A stretch of DNA of 7,535 nucleotides from an uncultured Altererythrobacter sp. (GTDB taxonomy: Bacteria > Pseudomonadota > Alphaproteobacteria > Sphingomonadales > Sphingomonadaceae). The notes under the pieces are model-generated. The model was not told where the DNA came from. It made no database searches and was given only the letters and a program-made list of their open reading frames with translations. The number at the start of each line of letters is the position of its first letter. The first letter of the stretch is position 1. Positions 5,670 through 7,535 of this stretch are shown here, piece after piece. Position numbers and translations under genes: made by a program. Location: contig CALLIO010000010.1 in NCBI GenBank assembly GCA_938009055.1, positions 1 through 7,535 of the forward strand. Reading direction: 5' to 3'.

Positions 5670-7535
5670 ATGACCGTGACCAAGGATCAGGCGACAAACC
5701 CTCATCTCACTGCGCTGAAGCGCTGTTTGCGCGCATCGGTCTTGCCCGGCGACACAGCCTTTGACCGCAAATCTTTGGACGACGCCGCCAAATTTGTTCT
5801 GGATGCGGCAACATCTAGAGAAGCCGATCGCTCCGTCCTCCTCATGGAATCGGGCAGCTTTGGCTCTGCAGACGATGCCAAGCCGATGCTGCGCATTGCG
5901 ATCATCAATGAAGACATGCCGTTCTTGGTCGACTCGCTGGCCGCCACAATCGCTGCGCAAGGCCTGGTGATAGAGCGACTGGTCCATCCCGTGATTGCCG
6001 CTGAGCGCACAGCCAAGGGCCGGCTCAAAGCGATCCATGCAAAGACCAAATCGGGCGCAGGGATTGCGCGCGAATCCGTGATCTATGTCGAGACCGAGCG
6101 AGCCGATGCCCGCCAGCGGCGCGCGCTTGAACGGCAATTGCAAGTCACCTTGGGCGATGTGCGCGCAGCAGTGAAGGACTGGCCCAAAGTCCAAACTGCA
6201 ATGGAACGCGATGCGGATGCAATGGATGCTCAGGAAAATTCGGCGCTGCTCCATTGGTTCAATCAGGGCATGCTCACACAGCTTGGCCATCTTGTTCGGA
6301 GCAAGGATGGCAAGACATCGAAAGCGCGCGGCATTTGCCGCAAAAGCTCGCGCAGCCTGCTGGCCGATGCGTCTTACGAGCGAGCATTTAAATGGTTCAC
6401 TGAAGATCCCACGCGCGAATTGCTGATTGTGAAGGCGAACCGGATGGCCAATGTCCACCGCCGCGTGCCGCTTGATCTGTTTATCGTGCCGCATCGCGCT
6501 GAAACAAAAAACGGCTCAAAAGTCGAAGCGCTATCTGTTCATGCCGGTGTTTGGACCAGCGCGGCGCTGGCCAGCCCGCCGACGCAAGTCCCGCTTTTGC
6601 GCGGGCATTTGGATGCCATCACGCACCAGCTCGGCTTTGACCCCAGTGGTCATGCGGGCAAGGCATTGCTCCACGCGCTAACCGCGATCCCGCATGATTT
6701 GTTGCTTGGCTCCAGCCGCGAGGACATTGTTCGCGTCGCCACCACAATGATGGGTTTGGTCGACCGCCCGCGGCCCCGTTTGGCTTTGGTCGAGGCGGCT
6801 TTGTCGCGCCATTTGTTCGGCTTTGTCTGGCTCCCGCGCGATTTGCTCTCCACTCAGTCGCGTCAGGCGATCGAGGATATGCTGACGCACGAAACGGGCG
6901 CGCAAATGCTCGATTGGAGCTTGGAGGTCGAAGGCGGCAATCTAGCGATGCTGCGCTTTGTCCTCGACATCAGGCAAGCAGGCAAACGCCCCGATGATGC
7001 GAAACTGGAAGGTCAGCTGGTTGATCTGCTGCGCGGCTGGAATGAAGCAGTCGAGCGCGAGCTTGCCGAAGATGGCGATGATGCCCGCGCGATGGCGCTT
7101 GCCAGCCGCTATGCCTCAGCCTTTCCGCCCAGCTATCGCGCGATTTACACGCCGCGCGATGCAGCAGTTGATATTCGCCGCTTGCGCCATCTTGCCACGG
7201 CGGATGCCGAAGCGCGCGATGTCCGCTTGTTCGCTTTACCCGGTGATGATGCGCATGAGCTGCATCTCACTATTTACCAGCATCAAGGCGCGCTCGACCT
7301 GTCCGACGCTGTGCCAGTTCTGGAGAATTTCGGCTTCCGCGTTCTGACCGAGGTGGCGACAGCCCTCGACGATGGATTGCTTGGCGAAATTCACGATTTC
7401 CACCTTGCCTTGCCTTCGGGAAGCAAAGCAGGCGATCTGCTGGCACGCGCGGCGGATCTGGAAAGCGCGATTGCTTGCGTCCTGAATGGCGAGGCTGAAA
7501 ACGGCCCGTTTAACCGGCTGGTGGTCGGCGTGGGA
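5670..7535 (+). CDS. gdhB: Large NAD-dependent glutamate dehydrogenase (GDH-180 class), N-terminal 622 residues (3' end outside window)
   Basis: This enzyme oxidatively deaminates glutamate to 2-oxoglutarate and ammonium with NAD, in the cytoplasm. The frame is open from the ATG at 5670 to the window end, 622 codons of an enzyme usually about 1500-1600 residues long, so only the N-terminal regulatory ACT-like part is here; the dehydrogenase domain lies beyond. Family landmarks: NEDMPFLVDS (80-89), the VHRRVPLDL segment (262-270), VPLLRGHLD with GFDPSGHAGKALL (307-334), GFVWLPRD (384-391) and FPPSYRAIYTPRDAAVDI (485-502), a strongly conserved block. The region near 195-235 is short compared with gammaproteobacterial homologs, and the expected FTFLG-type motif is degenerate (LTQLG), as in the compact sphingomonad form. 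A strong ribosome site (GGGAGCAGG, 5661-5669) directly precedes the start. It is preceded by its own AT-rich promoter region, so it is probably transcribed alone. The symbol follows Pseudomonas usage. Confidence 0.95.
   Translation, partial: MTVTKDQATNPHLTALKRCLRASVLPGDTAFDRKSLDDAAKFVLDAATSREADRSVLLMESGSFGSADDAKPMLRIAIINEDMPFLVDSLAATIAAQGLVIERLVHPVIAAERTAKGRLKAIHAKTKSGAGIARESVIYVETERADARQRRALERQLQVTLGDVRAAVKDWPKVQTAMERDADAMDAQENSALLHWFNQGMLTQLGHLVRSKDGKTSKARGICRKSSRSLLADASYERAFKWFTEDPTRELLIVKANRMANVHRRVPLDLFIVPHRAETKNGSKVEALSVHAGVWTSAALASPPTQVPLLRGHLDAITHQLGFDPSGHAGKALLHALTAIPHDLLLGSSREDIVRVATTMMGLVDRPRPRLALVEAALSRHLFGFVWLPRDLLSTQSRQAIEDMLTHETGAQMLDWSLEVEGGNLAMLRFVLDIRQAGKRPDDAKLEGQLVDLLRGWNEAVERELAEDGDDARAMALASRYASAFPPSYRAIYTPRDAAVDIRRLRHLATADAEARDVRLFALPGDDAHELHLTIYQHQGALDLSDAVPVLENFGFRVLTEVATALDDGLLGEIHDFHLALPSGSKAGDLLARAADLESAIACVLNGEAENGPFNRLVVGVG

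Noticed and set aside
5610..6494. 294-aa minus-strand ORF opposite the glutamate dehydrogenase gene
   Set aside because: It is antisense to a well-supported coding frame. Its composition follows the complement of the real codons and shows no domain.

Overview
The window looks like a chromosomal segment of an alphaproteobacterium, most likely a sphingomonad of the Erythrobacteraceae type. This is inferred from protein style: the threonyl-tRNA synthetase, the compact form of the very large NAD-glutamate dehydrogenase, and a small membrane-protein/XRE operon resemble what I recall from that group. GC content is moderate, estimated by eye at 55-60%. No RNA gene, insertion sequence, phage gene or CRISPR array was found.

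Layout. Positions 1-1608, minus strand: the first 536 codons of thrS, cut by the left edge. Positions 1609-1843: a divergent intergenic region holding a plus-strand promoter (TTGACA box) overlaid by a 12-bp direct repeat with a 19-bp period. Positions 1844-2867, plus strand: three genes in a row, each overlapping the next by 4 bp (ATGA, then GTGA). They encode a 65-aa two-helix membrane protein, a 213-aa protein with about six membrane helices, and a 63-aa XRE/Cro-type regulator. Positions 2868-2982: a short gap with five AGAT boxes spaced 10-11 bp apart. Positions 2983-5571: a tight plus-strand cluster of an alpha/beta hydrolase, an exported or lipid-anchored-looking TPR protein and a luciferase-like flavin-dependent oxidoreductase, with gaps of 0 and 3 nt. 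Positions 5572-5669: an intergenic region with an AT-rich promoter-like stretch. Positions 5670-7535: the first 622 codons of the GDH-180-type NAD-glutamate dehydrogenase, running off the right edge.

How the genes fit together. thrS and the glutamate dehydrogenase are housekeeping genes. The most system-like unit is the overlapping membrane-protein/membrane-protein/XRE operon with its repeat-bearing promoter. It could be a membrane-coupled, self-regulated transcription switch, comparable in architecture to membrane-inhibitor/regulator pairs, but its signal and targets cannot be read from this sequence. The hydrolase-TPR-oxidoreductase cluster is probably co-transcribed, but I see no shared pathway. 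I did not find clear evidence of a wholly new system; the XRE operon is the best candidate for a poorly described one.
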